From Hungatella sp. UBA3048 (GTDB lineage Bacteria > Bacillota > Clostridia > Lachnospirales > Lachnospiraceae), in assembly GCA_002367105.1 (NCBI GenBank), contig DFCS01000020.1, forward strand, positions 186,001 to 250,000: a stretch of DNA of 64,000 bases. Direction: 5' to 3'. Each line of letters starts with the position of its first letter. Position 1 is the first letter of the stretch. This document shows, piece by piece, positions 18,160-27,320 of this stretch. The notes beneath the pieces are model-generated. The model did not search any database. It was not told where the DNA came from and saw only the letters and a list, made by a program, of their open reading frames with translations. Made by a program: the position numbers and the translations under genes.

Positions 18160-19200
18160 ATGCCAAAGAATAAATTATCATTACAGCTTAATGTAGAAGA
18201 CTTTCTCCCGGCAAGTGATGCAGAAAAAGAAAGCCTGACAGTCATGCGTAAAAGCGTTGGATTTTGGAAGGATGGAATCAGACGCCTTAAAAAGAATAAG
18301 ATTTCAATGATCAGCCTTGCTGTTATCATTGTTGTATTTATTTTGTCCTTTTTAGTCCCTCAATTCTACCCATATAGGTATGAACAACAGATCCGTGGAA
18401 GTGAAAATCTTGCTCCCATGCAGTATTCTGAAAAAGAACTGACTGCTATAGAATCAGGAGAGAAGGTATTTCCTCATGTTTTAGGAACGGATAACCTGGG
18501 TCGTGACTATGCGGTCCGTGTCATGATGGGAAGCCGTGTTTCCCTGATGGTCGGTCTGATCGCTTCCTGTATCATTTTGCTCATCGGATCCCTTTACGGT
18601 TCCATCGCAGGCTTTTTCGGCGGCTGGGTGGATATGATTATGATGCGTATTGTCGATATGATTTATACAGTACCTGATATTTTGATTATCGTATTGCTAT
18701 CCGTTGCTTTTGACCAGCCTCTAAAAGCCTTGTCTCAAAGGCCTGGTTTTCAGTGGATCCAGGTCATCGGTGTTAACTTAATCAGTATCTTTGTTGTATT
18801 TGCCCTGCTTTACTGGGTAGGTATGGCACGTATTGTACGAAGCCAGATCCTGATTTTAAAAGAGCAGGAATACGTAACCGCGGCAAGGGCCCTTGGAGCA
18901 TCCAGTGGTCATATCATTAAGAAGCATTTACTTACAAACTGTATCGGTACCTTAATTGTTACGACTACGCTGCAGATTCCATCATCAATTTTTACGGAGA
19001 GTTTTTTAAGCTTCCTTGGCCTTGGCGTTGCTGCGCCCATGCCTTCTTTGGGAAGTCTTGCAAGCGCTGCGTTAAATGGTCTGCAAAGCTATCCGCACCG
19101 TTTGTTTGCACCGGCTCTTATGATTTCTGTCATTATTCTAAGTTTCAACTTATTGGGCGATGGTCTGCGTGACGCATTCGATCCAAAGCTGAAAGATTAA
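18160..19200 (+). CDS. oppC: Oligopeptide ABC transporter permease OppC
   Basis: 346 residues. A cytoplasmic N-terminal extension of about 45 residues is followed by the first membrane span (ISLAVIIVVFILSFLVP), a periplasm-like loop with HVLGTDNLGRDYAVRVMMG typical of OppC/DppC, and five more spans. The EAA loop is near residue 239 (VTAARALGASSGHIIKKH). It forms the heterodimeric channel with OppB. It has its own GGAGAAAG ribosome site 17 bp after oppB. Confidence 0.95.
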   Translation: MPKNKLSLQLNVEDFLPASDAEKESLTVMRKSVGFWKDGIRRLKKNKISMISLAVIIVVFILSFLVPQFYPYRYEQQIRGSENLAPMQYSEKELTAIESGEKVFPHVLGTDNLGRDYAVRVMMGSRVSLMVGLIASCIILLIGSLYGSIAGFFGGWVDMIMMRIVDMIYTVPDILIIVLLSVAFDQPLKALSQRPGFQWIQVIGVNLISIFVVFALLYWVGMARIVRSQILILKEQEYVTAARALGASSGHIIKKHLLTNCIGTLIVTTTLQIPSSIFTESFLSFLGLGVAAPMPSLGSLASAALNGLQSYPHRLFAPALMISVIILSFNLLGDGLRDAFDPKLKD

Positions 19201-19214
19201 GGAGGAGAGATTCG

Positions 19215-20219
19215 ATGAACGAATATTTGGTTAATATTGAAAATGAACGTCTTTCCTTCTTTACCCCGGCTGGAGAAGTTAAGGCTCTTAATGATGTATC
19301 ACTTCATCTTCGTGAAGGAGAGGTTCTTGGCATTGTAGGTGAGTCCGGTTCCGGTAAGTCTGTAACAGCTTACAGCCTTATGGGACTTACGGCTTATCCT
19401 GGACGCTTGATCGGCGGATCCCTTCAGTTTAACGGACACCAGATCGAGAAGATGACAGAGAAGGAAATGAGAAAGATCCGCGGAAATGAAATTTCTATTA
19501 TTTTCCAGGATCCCATGACCAGCTTAAATCCGGTTTACACAGTAGGAAACCAGATTACGGAAGTGATCATGCTTCATACAAATAAAAATAAACAGCAGGC
19601 GAATGAACGAGCAAGGGAGCTTCTGACCCTGGTAGGAATCAATGAGCCGGATAAGCGTCTGAAACAGTATCCTCACGAGCTGTCCGGTGGTATGCGCCAG
19701 CGTATCATGATCGCCATTGCTCTTGCATGTGAACCAAAGCTTTTGATTGCAGATGAGCCGACTACCGCTCTGGATGTTACCATTCAGGCACAGATTCTGG
19801 AACTGATGATGGAACTGAAAGAAAAGCTTGGGATGGCGATCATCATGATCACTCATGACCTGGGTGTGGTTGCGAACATGTGCGACCGAATTGCAGTTAT
19901 GTATGCAGGAAAAGTAGTAGAATACGGCAATACGGATGATATTTTTTATAATCCAAGCCATGAATATACAAAAGGTCTGATCCGAAGCATTCCTAAGCTT
20001 ACGGAAAAAGAGCATAACAAGCTGGTTCCTATTGAAGGAAGCCCTGTGGATATGTTAAATCCGCCGGCTGGCTGTCCTTTTGCGCCCAGATGCCGCGCCT
20101 GCATGAAGATTTGCCTGCGCGAAATGCCGCCGTATACGGATATATCCGATATTCATTATAGTGCCTGCTGGCTGCTGCAAAAGCAGGAGTATGAACAGGC
20201 ACAGAAGGGAGATGCATGA
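19215..20219 (+). CDS. oppD: Oligopeptide ABC transporter ATPase OppD
   Basis: 334 residues. Walker A GESGSGKS near residue 43, ABC signature LSGGMRQR near 157, Walker B LLIADEPTTALD near 178, and H-loop THDLGVV near 214. The C-terminal oligopeptide-transporter extension carries CPFAPRCRACMKIC, a Cys cluster that binds an iron-sulfur centre in characterised relatives. It powers peptide import with OppF. It overlaps oppF by 4 bp. Confidence 0.96.
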   Translation: MNEYLVNIENERLSFFTPAGEVKALNDVSLHLREGEVLGIVGESGSGKSVTAYSLMGLTAYPGRLIGGSLQFNGHQIEKMTEKEMRKIRGNEISIIFQDPMTSLNPVYTVGNQITEVIMLHTNKNKQQANERARELLTLVGINEPDKRLKQYPHELSGGMRQRIMIAIALACEPKLLIADEPTTALDVTIQAQILELMMELKEKLGMAIIMITHDLGVVANMCDRIAVMYAGKVVEYGNTDDIFYNPSHEYTKGLIRSIPKLTEKEHNKLVPIEGSPVDMLNPPAGCPFAPRCRACMKICLREMPPYTDISDIHYSACWLLQKQEYEQAQKGDA

Positions 20220-21196
20220 TGGAAAATAAAAATCTTGTAGAGGTGCAGAATTTACAGCAGTATTTCCCTGTTGCCGGAAGCAAGTTATTTGAGAAAAAGG
20301 TCGTAAAAGCAGTAGATAACATTTCTTTTGGAATTAAAAAGGGCGAGACTCTGGGACTGGTTGGAGAATCCGGCTGCGGAAAAACCACCACAGGCCGTAC
20401 TTTGCTCCGGCTTTATGAGCCTACCGCAGGAAAGATTTTCTTTGACGGAGAAGATATTACCAAGGTAAACATGCTCCCTTACCGCCGGAAGATGCAGATC
20501 GTGTTCCAGGATCCTTATGCCAGCCTGGATCCCCGTATGACCGTTGGGGATATTATCGGTGAAGCGATCGACATCCATCATCTTGCTTCTAATAAAAAGG
20601 ATCGCCAGGACCAGATCATTTCTGTTCTGTCAACAGTAGGACTTAATTCAGAGCACGCAAACCGTTACCCTCATGAATTTTCCGGCGGACAGCGTCAGCG
20701 TGTGGGGATTGCCCGCGCTCTGGCAGTGAACCCTCAGTTTATCGTCTGTGACGAGCCGGTATCGGCTCTGGATGTTTCCATTCAGGCCCAGGTAGTCAAT
20801 ATGTTTGAACAGCTTCAGGAGGAACTGGGACTGACTTATCTGTTTATTGCCCATGACCTTTCCATTGTAAAGCATATTTCCAACCGGATCGGAGTTATGT
20901 ACTTAGGAAAAATGGTAGAGCTTGCAGACAGCTATGAACTGACATTCCACAGCGTGCACCCATATACCAAGAGCCTGATTTCCGCTATCCCGATTGCGGA
21001 TCCGGAAACCAGCCGTAAATCTAAGAGAATTGTACTGGAAGGGGATGTACCAAGCCCGGTAAATCCGCCATCCGGCTGCCGTTTCCGTACAAGGTGTCCT
21101 TATGCAGATGAACTTTGCGCTGCACAGGAACCGGAGTGGAGAGAGGTTTCTTCCGGTCATTTTGCTGCATGTCACCATCTGGACAAAGTAAACTGA
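20216..21196 (+). CDS. oppF: Oligopeptide ABC transporter ATPase OppF
   Basis: 326 residues. Walker A GESGCGKT near residue 53, signature FSGGQRQR near 160, Walker B VCDEPVSALD near 182, and the C-terminal CRFRTRCPYADELC cluster. Two ATG codons in tandem (20216 and 20219) overlap the oppD stop; either may be used. Last gene of the oppBCDF set; the binding proteins downstream have their own promoters. Confidence 0.96.
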   Translation: MMENKNLVEVQNLQQYFPVAGSKLFEKKVVKAVDNISFGIKKGETLGLVGESGCGKTTTGRTLLRLYEPTAGKIFFDGEDITKVNMLPYRRKMQIVFQDPYASLDPRMTVGDIIGEAIDIHHLASNKKDRQDQIISVLSTVGLNSEHANRYPHEFSGGQRQRVGIARALAVNPQFIVCDEPVSALDVSIQAQVVNMFEQLQEELGLTYLFIAHDLSIVKHISNRIGVMYLGKMVELADSYELTFHSVHPYTKSLISAIPIADPETSRKSKRIVLEGDVPSPVNPPSGCRFRTRCPYADELCAAQEPEWREVSSGHFAACHHLDKVN

Positions 21197-21202
21197 TTTT
21201 CA

Positions 21203-21231
21203 TTGCCATTTTGTAGTTTTTATGCTATGCT
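21203..21231 (+). promoter_or_regulatory. Promoter of the first oppA gene
   Basis: TTGCCA (21203-21208), 17-bp spacer, TATGCT (21226-21231). It resembles the promoter of the second oppA gene, including the flanking T-rich spacer. Confidence 0.65.
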
Positions 21232-21303
21232 GAGAATGAATCGGCACAACAGACGTCGGACGTATTGATGTGCCGATTAAATATATTTTATAGGAGGGAA
21301 TTT

Positions 21304-22995
21304 ATGAAAAAAATGTCACTTGTATTGGCTGCTGTTATGGCAACCGGCATGATCCTTTCCGCTTGCGGCGGTAATAAATCGGCTGGTCCATCTGCAGGCG
21401 GTACAACAACTGCAGCGAACGGGGAAGCAACTGCCCCCGGAGGAGAATCATCAGGAGGTCTTGACCTTGCAGTTCAGGTCGGTCCGAACCCGGAAACCAT
21501 TGATCCCGCTTTAAATAGTGCGGCTGATGGTGCAAATGTGATCGTACATGCCTTTGAGTCTTTACTGATCGTAGATTCAGAGAACAAGATTGTAGGCGGT
21601 CAGGCGGAATCCTACGATGTATCTGAGGATGGGCTTACCTACACCTTCCACCTTCGTGATGGTTTAAAGTGGAGCGATGGTACACCTCTGACAGCCAATG
21701 ACTTTGTGTATTCCTGGAAGAGACTGGCAGATCCTAATACAGCAGCTCCTTACGGGGCAGACATGCTTGGCTATGTAAAGGGCTATGAAGAGGCAGCTGC
21801 CGGGAATCTGGATGCCCTTGGTGTTTCAGCTCCCGATGACAAGACTCTTGTAGTAGAATTATCCGCTCCCTGCGTGTATTTTTCAAAGCTGGTTACTCAC
21901 GCCTCCATGGTTCCTGTACAGAAGGCAGTTGTAGATGCAGCCGGGGATCAGTGGTGCTTAAAGCCAGACACTTATATCTCTAACGGACCATTAAAGATGA
22001 TTGAGTGGGTACCAGGCTCTCATATTACTTTTGCGAAAAATGAAAATTATTGGAACGCAGATAAGATTACTTTAAATACTTTAAAATTCGTCCTGATGGA
22101 AGATGCTAATGCGGCTTACAGCGCTTATCAGACCGGAGAAGTATCCATGATTAAGGATGTACCTACAGAGGAGATCCCAGCGCTTAAGGGCAAAGAAGAG
22201 TTCCATGTTGAGCCGGGTATGGGTATTTCCTATATAGATTTCCAGAACCAGAAGGAGCCATTTAACAATCCGGATGTACGTAAGGCTTTAAGTCTTGCCA
22301 TTGACCGTGATTATCTGGCTAATACCGTTATGCAGGGTATTGGTGCTCCTGCGGCTAACTTTGTACCACGTGGTGTATCTGATGCAGAAGGCGGAACCTT
22401 CTTTGAGGATGTAACACGTAAGAACAACGGCGGTGACTTCTTTAATATTGAAGATCATGAAGCAGATATTGCAAAGGCGAAAGAGCTTCTTGCAAAGGCC
22501 GGATATCCTGACGGAAAAGGCTTCCCTGTTACTGAGTATATGACTAATGATGCAGGCTATAACAAACCGGTAGCAGAATACCTGCAGAGCTGCTGGAAGG
22601 AAAACCTTGGCATTAACGTAGACATTAAGATCCTGGAGTGGGCAACCTTTACACCTACCCGCCGTGCAGGAGATTATCAGATTGCACGTGATGCCTGGAG
22701 TCTTGATTATGATGATCCTTCCAATCTTTTAAACCTGATGATATCTACAAGCGGCAATAATAATGCTTTGTACAAAAATCCGGAGCTTGACAAGCTGCTC
22801 AATGAAGCCAACTCCACAGCTGATGTTAAAGAGCACTATGAGAAGCTTCATGAGGCAGAAAACATGATCCTTAACGATGCAGCCATTGCACCGCTTAACT
22901 ACCGGAATGAATTCTGGCTACAGGATCCTAAATTAAAGGGTACATGGTATTCTCCATACGGATACTGGTTCTTCCAGTTTGCTACCATGGACTAA
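21304..22995 (+). CDS. oppA: Oligopeptide-binding lipoprotein OppA, copy 1
   Basis: 563 residues. A lipoprotein signal peptide ends in LSAC (Cys near residue 20), so it is lipid-anchored outside the membrane. After a Gly/Ala/Thr linker comes the SBP_bac_5 fold with the family signatures PETIDPALNSAADGANVI, DGLTYTFHLRDGLKWSDGTP and PFNNPDVRKALSLAIDRDY. It captures peptides for OppBC. The start at 21304 follows GGAGGGAATTT; an upstream ATG at 21265 lacks a site. It is a close paralogue of the next gene. Confidence 0.95.
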   Translation: MKKMSLVLAAVMATGMILSACGGNKSAGPSAGGTTTAANGEATAPGGESSGGLDLAVQVGPNPETIDPALNSAADGANVIVHAFESLLIVDSENKIVGGQAESYDVSEDGLTYTFHLRDGLKWSDGTPLTANDFVYSWKRLADPNTAAPYGADMLGYVKGYEEAAAGNLDALGVSAPDDKTLVVELSAPCVYFSKLVTHASMVPVQKAVVDAAGDQWCLKPDTYISNGPLKMIEWVPGSHITFAKNENYWNADKITLNTLKFVLMEDANAAYSAYQTGEVSMIKDVPTEEIPALKGKEEFHVEPGMGISYIDFQNQKEPFNNPDVRKALSLAIDRDYLANTVMQGIGAPAANFVPRGVSDAEGGTFFEDVTRKNNGGDFFNIEDHEADIAKAKELLAKAGYPDGKGFPVTEYMTNDAGYNKPVAEYLQSCWKENLGINVDIKILEWATFTPTRRAGDYQIARDAWSLDYDDPSNLLNLMISTSGNNNALYKNPELDKLLNEANSTADVKEHYEKLHEAENMILNDAAIAPLNYRNEFWLQDPKLKGTWYSPYGYWFFQFATMD

Positions 22996-23011
22996 TAAGC
23001 TGTTATTTACA

Positions 23012-23044
23012 AATCACCCAGGAGTGTTTCCTGGGTGATTTTTT
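23012..23044 (+). terminator. Terminator after oppA copy 1
   Basis: AATCACCCAGG (23012-23022) pairs perfectly with CCTGGGTGATT (23030-23040), followed by Ts. Beyond it (23062-23113) lies another foldable stretch, with GTAAG/CTTAC enclosing CGTTTC/GAAACG, of unknown role. Confidence 0.88.
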
Positions 23045-23169
23045 CTATTTAACCTCATCAGGTAAGTCCCCGTTTCAATGCCAGAAACGCATAATTGGCG
23101 GGTGGTGGCTTACTTGCGGATAGCGAATATCCGATTGACTGTAATCTTATTTAATATACCATTTTCTCA

Positions 23170-23198
23170 TTGCTATTTTTCTGCTTTTATGTTATGCT
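23170..23198 (+). promoter_or_regulatory. Promoter of the second oppA gene
   Basis: TTGCTA (23170-23175), 17-bp spacer, TATGCT (23193-23198). Its layout and surrounding bases mirror the first oppA promoter. Confidence 0.65.
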
Positions 23199-23275
23199 AA
23201 AGAATAAGTCGTTGCAGTAACTGGTTAAAGCGTTATTGCGTTGATCGAATATAATTTTTATTAGGAGGACGGTCT

Positions 23276-24976
23276 ATGAAAAAAATGTCACTTGTGTTAG
23301 CTGCCGTTATGGCCTCCGGTATGATTCTTTCCGCTTGCGGCGGAAATAATACTGCTGGCACGAAAGCAGGTTCTGACACCACAAAAGCTGCGGAGGCTAA
23401 CAGCGAAACAACAGCTCCCGCCAATGGAACTTCTACAGCACTTGATCTTGCAGTGCAGGTTGGTCCAAATCCCGAGACCATTGATCCGGCACTAAACAGC
23501 GCTGCAGATGGTGCTAATATTATTGTTCATGCGTATGAACCACTGATGATCGTTGATCAGGAGAACAAGATTGTGGGCGGTCAGGCTGAATCTTTTGATG
23601 TATCTGAGGATGGCCTTACTTATACCTTCCATCTTCGTGATGGCTTAAAGTGGAGCGATGGCACACCGCTGACAGCCGAAGATTTTGTATATTCATGGAA
23701 GAGACTTGCTGATCCTAATACGGCAGCTCCGTATGCAGGAGATATGCTTGGCTATGTAAAGGGATATGAAGACGCAGCATCAGGCAATCTGGATGCTCTG
23801 GCTGTTTCCGCTCCTGATGATAAAACCTTTGTAGTTGAGCTGTCTGTTCCCTGTGTATATTTCTCAAAGCTGATTACTCATGCCTCTATGGTTCCTGTAC
23901 AGAAGGCTACGATTGATGCAAATGGCGACCAGTGGACCTTAAAGCCGGAGACCTATGTAAGCAATGGTCCTTTAAAGATGGTTGAATGGGTACCAGGTTC
24001 ACACATTACCTTTGGTAAGAATGAAAATTACTGGAATGCAAGCAAGGTTACTTTAAATACCTTAAAATTCGTCCTGATGGAAGATGCCAATGCAGCTTAC
24101 AGCGCATACCAGGCTGGTGAAGTATCCATGATTAAAACCCTTCCTACGGAAGAAATACCAACCCTCAGAACTACCGAAGATTTCCAGATAGGATCTACTA
24201 TGGGTACTTATTATATAAGCTTCCAGACCCAGAAGGAACCGTTTAATAACCCGGATGTGCGTAAAGCTTTGAGCCTTGCCATTGACCGTGATTATGTTGC
24301 CAATACTGTTATGCAGGGAATATATGCTCCGTCAACAAATTTTGTTGGACCTGGCATCTCTGATGCAGAAAATGGTTCTTCTTTTGAAGAAGTGACTCGT
24401 AAGAATAATGGCGGCGATTTCTTTAATGTAGCTGATCATGAAGCTGATATTGCTAAGGCAAAAGAACTTCTTGCAAAAGCCGGATATCCAGATGGCCAGG
24501 GATTTCCAACCATTGAATACATGACCAATGACCAGCTGTTCCATAAACCATTAGCTGAGTATTTACAGAGCTGCTGGAAGGAAGCACTGGGAGTTAATAT
24601 GGACATTAAGATCGTTGAATGGTCTACCTTTACACCTACCCGTCGTGCAGGAGATTTCCAGATCGCACGTAACGGCTGGTTATTAGACTATGACGACCCA
24701 TCCAATATGCTGAACTTATTTAAGTCCACCAGCGGTAATAACGATGGTAAGTACAATAACCCTGAAGTTGATAAGAAGCTTGATGAAGCAAACTCTACTT
24801 CTGATGTTGCAAAGCACTATGCATTGCTGCACGAAGCAGAGAATATGATTTTAGAGGATTCCGCTATAGCTCCGGTTGCTTATTACAGCCAGCCATGGTT
24901 ACAGGATCCTAAGTTAAAGGGTTCATGGTATTCACCATATGGATACTGGTTCTTCCAGTATGCTACCATGGAATAG
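23276..24976 (+). CDS. oppA: Oligopeptide-binding lipoprotein OppA, copy 2
   Basis: 566 residues. It starts MKKMSLVLAAVMASGMILSA then the lipobox Cys, and follows copy 1 closely along its whole length, including PETIDPALNSAADGANII and DGLTYTFHLRDGLKWSDGTP. Differences are spread over ligand-facing segments such as residues 290-350, which suggests different peptide preferences. A good GGAGG lies seven bases before the ATG. Its own promoter and terminator make it an independent unit. Confidence 0.95.
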   Translation: MKKMSLVLAAVMASGMILSACGGNNTAGTKAGSDTTKAAEANSETTAPANGTSTALDLAVQVGPNPETIDPALNSAADGANIIVHAYEPLMIVDQENKIVGGQAESFDVSEDGLTYTFHLRDGLKWSDGTPLTAEDFVYSWKRLADPNTAAPYAGDMLGYVKGYEDAASGNLDALAVSAPDDKTFVVELSVPCVYFSKLITHASMVPVQKATIDANGDQWTLKPETYVSNGPLKMVEWVPGSHITFGKNENYWNASKVTLNTLKFVLMEDANAAYSAYQAGEVSMIKTLPTEEIPTLRTTEDFQIGSTMGTYYISFQTQKEPFNNPDVRKALSLAIDRDYVANTVMQGIYAPSTNFVGPGISDAENGSSFEEVTRKNNGGDFFNVADHEADIAKAKELLAKAGYPDGQGFPTIEYMTNDQLFHKPLAEYLQSCWKEALGVNMDIKIVEWSTFTPTRRAGDFQIARNGWLLDYDDPSNMLNLFKSTSGNNDGKYNNPEVDKKLDEANSTSDVAKHYALLHEAENMILEDSAIAPVAYYSQPWLQDPKLKGSWYSPYGYWFFQYATME

Positions 24977-25000
24977 TAAGGATTAACTGAATTTTAAAAA

Positions 25001-25036
25001 GCATCCGGGAATTATTTCCCGGGTGCTTTGCTTTTG
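25001..25036 (+). terminator. Terminator after oppA copy 2
   Basis: GCATCCGGGAA (25001-25011) pairs with TTCCCGGGTGC (25016-25026), one wobble pair, followed by a T-rich tail. Confidence 0.85.
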
Positions 25037-25135
25037 CCCGGTCTTTGTTCCAACCTGCAAACTTCCTCTTTCCAACCCCAGGAAAGTATGTTATAATCTC
25101 CTAAGACAATACAAAAGTACAGGAGAGTTAAGGCT

Positions 25136-25837
25136 ATGAATTCAAGACGTGTATTATTAAAGCTCAGTGGCGAAGCTCTTGCTGGTGCGAATAAGACGGG
25201 CTTTGACGAAGCGACTGTTAAAGAGGTCGCACGGCAGGTTAAAATATCCGTGGATGCAGGTGTCGAAGTAGGCATTGTTATTGGCGGAGGTAACTTCTGG
25301 AGAGGCAGAACCAGCGATGCCATTGACCGTCCTAAGGCGGATCAGATCGGCATGCTTGCTACAATAATGAACTGCATTTATGTTTCGGAGATTTTCCGTA
25401 ATGCCGGGATGAGTACACAGATACTGACCCCGTTTGAGTGTGGTTCCATGACAGAACTTTTTTCCAAGGACAGGGCTAACCGGTATTTTGATGAGGGCAA
25501 AGTTGTTTTTTTTGCCGGAGGAACAGGCCATCCTTATTTTTCAACCGATACAGGCATTGCGCTTCGCGCCATTGAAATGGAGGCAGATTATATTTTACTG
25601 GCAAAATCCATTGATGGTGTATATGACAGTGATCCGAAGACAAATCCCAATGCTGTTAAATATGAGAAGATTTCCATTCAGGAGGTCATCGAGAAGCAGC
25701 TTGGTGTCATTGATTTAACGGCTTCCATCATGTGTATGGAAAATAAAATGCCCCTAGCGGTATTTAGTTTAAATGAAAAAGATGGCATTGCCAATGCAAT
25801 GCAGGGAAAAATAAACGGTACCATAGTTACCGCATAA
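25136..25837 (+). CDS. pyrH: UMP kinase
   Basis: 233 residues of the amino-acid-kinase fold. Seen are LLKLSGEALAG near residue 5, the Gly-rich IVIGGGNFWRGR near 47-58 and the C-terminal TDTGIALRAIEMEADYILLAKSIDGVYDSDP. It phosphorylates UMP to UDP for nucleotide and cell-wall precursor supply. It starts the cluster pyrH-frr-uppS-cdsA-dxr-rseP-ispG-polC. Confidence 0.98.
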   Translation: MNSRRVLLKLSGEALAGANKTGFDEATVKEVARQVKISVDAGVEVGIVIGGGNFWRGRTSDAIDRPKADQIGMLATIMNCIYVSEIFRNAGMSTQILTPFECGSMTELFSKDRANRYFDEGKVVFFAGGTGHPYFSTDTGIALRAIEMEADYILLAKSIDGVYDSDPKTNPNAVKYEKISIQEVIEKQLGVIDLTASIMCMENKMPLAVFSLNEKDGIANAMQGKINGTIVTA

Positions 25838-25851
25838 ACCAGGAGGACGAT

Positions 25852-26406
25852 ATGCAGGAGAGTTTACAGGTTTACGAAGACAAGATGAACAAGACATTAA
25901 AAGCGCTGGAGAATGACTATATGACAATCCGCGCAGGGCGTGCCAACCCGCATGTTCTGGATAAAATAAAAGTGGATTATTATGGTACACCGACTCCTAT
26001 CCAGCAGGTCGGCAACATTTCTATTCCGGAAGCCCGTATGATTGTGATCCAGCCATGGGAGAAGAGCCTGTTAAAGGCAATTGAAAAGGCAATTCTCACT
26101 TCTGATCTGGGAATCAACCCAACGAATGACGGCAATATAATCCGCCTTGTATTTCCGGAGCTTACAGAGGAACGCAGAAAAGATCTGGTTAAGGATGTTA
26201 AGAAAAAAGGAGAGGCTTCCAAGGTCGCTATCCGCAACATCCGTCGTGATGCCAATGACTTATTTAAAAAGCAGTTAAAGGCAGAGGATATTTCTGAAGA
26301 TGAGCAGGCAGAGGCTGAAGACAAGATTCAGAAGCTGACAGACAAGATGATCGCCCAGGTAGACAAAATGATTGATGAAAAGTCAAAGGATCTTCTTACT
26401 GTATAA
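25852..26406 (+). CDS. frr: Ribosome recycling factor
   Basis: 184 residues, the usual family length, nearly all helical. Seen are MTIRAGRANPHVLDKI near residue 24, the PIQQVGNISIPEARM hinge, and the C-terminal DKMIAQVDKMIDEKSKDLLT. It splits post-termination ribosomes together with EF-G. It lies 14 bp after pyrH with an AGGAGG ribosome site, so the two are co-transcribed. Confidence 0.98.
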   Translation: MQESLQVYEDKMNKTLKALENDYMTIRAGRANPHVLDKIKVDYYGTPTPIQQVGNISIPEARMIVIQPWEKSLLKAIEKAILTSDLGINPTNDGNIIRLVFPELTEERRKDLVKDVKKKGEASKVAIRNIRRDANDLFKKQLKAEDISEDEQAEAEDKIQKLTDKMIAQVDKMIDEKSKDLLTV

Positions 26407-26419
26407 AAATTTTGAACAA

Positions 26420-26446
26420 GGGCAGGCATTATGCCTGTCCTGTTTT
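26420..26446 (+). terminator. Weak hairpin after frr
   Basis: GGGCAGGCAT (26420-26429) pairs with ATGCCTGTCC (26431-26440), followed by TGTTTT. The short T-run suggests partial termination inside the operon. Confidence 0.5.
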
Positions 26447-26519
26447 ATATATCAGGAAATTCCTTTGGAATTCCATGCGCACTCTGCGCTAAGGAAGTAT
26501 GGTTGCTAAAGAAACCGCG

Positions 26520-26552
26520 CTCTTGCGCAAGAGTCTGCTTTGCAGACTCTTT
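26520..26552. repeat. Overlapping palindromes before uppS
   Basis: CTCTTGCGCAAGAG (26520-26533) is a perfect palindrome. It shares its last three bases with a second hairpin, GAGTCTGC (26531-26538) with GCAGACTC (26542-26549), followed by TTT. The two cannot fold fully at once. Confidence 0.55.
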
Positions 26553-26578
26553 ATACTGTTTAAAAGGAGCGGCATTAT

Positions 26579-27301
26579 ATGGACAAAATAAATGAGAATA
26601 TGGTGATTCCGGAACATGTGGCTATTATATTGGATGGCAATGGCAGATGGGCAAAAAAACGCGGGCTTCCAAGAAGCGTGGGCCATAAGGAAGGATGCGT
26701 GACCGTAGAAAGAACGGTAGAGAATGCAGCAAGGCTTGGAATTAAATATCTGACAGTATATGGTTTTTCAACGGAAAACTGGAAACGTACCTCAGATGAA
26801 GTAGGTGCCTTAATGCAGCTGTTCCGCTATTATATGGTCAGGCTTTTGAAGATCGCCAAAGCCAATAATGTGCGTGTAAAGATGATCGGTGATAAGGATC
26901 GGTTTGACCAGGATATTATAGAGGGAATCGGTAAACTGGTGGAAGAGACGAAAGATAATACAGGTCTTACCTTTATCATTGCTGTTAATTACGGCGGCCG
27001 TGATGAGATTGTTCGTGCTGCCAGGAAACTCATGAAGGATTCGGCAGAAGGAAAGCTTTTGCCGGAGAATATGACGGAAGAAGTTTTTTCATCTTATCTG
27101 GACACGGAAGGACTTCCGGACCCGGATCTTCTTATACGCACCAGCGGGGAACTGCGGCTTTCCAATTATCTGCTGTGGCAGCTGGCCTATACGGAACTCT
27201 ATGTTACGGATTGCTTTTGGCCTGATTTTAATATGGAAGAAATGAAAAAGGCAATTGCAGCGTACAATAGTAGGGAACGAAGATTTGGGGGAGTGAAGTG
27301 A
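26579..27301 (+). CDS. uppS: Undecaprenyl diphosphate synthase
   Basis: 240 residues. The cis-prenyltransferase signature HVAIILDGNGRWAKKRGLPR begins near residue 14, with the catalytic Asp in LDGNGRWA. The C-terminal RTSGELRLSNYLLWQLAYTE binds the isopentenyl diphosphate. It makes the C55 lipid carrier for wall synthesis. It is followed after 19 bp by cdsA; the isoprenoid genes dxr and ispG are in the same cluster. Confidence 0.98.
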   Translation: MDKINENMVIPEHVAIILDGNGRWAKKRGLPRSVGHKEGCVTVERTVENAARLGIKYLTVYGFSTENWKRTSDEVGALMQLFRYYMVRLLKIAKANNVRVKMIGDKDRFDQDIIEGIGKLVEETKDNTGLTFIIAVNYGGRDEIVRAARKLMKDSAEGKLLPENMTEEVFSSYLDTEGLPDPDLLIRTSGELRLSNYLLWQLAYTELYVTDCFWPDFNMEEMKKAIAAYNSRERRFGGVK

Positions 27302-27320
27302 TTCGGAGGGAGGAAACACC

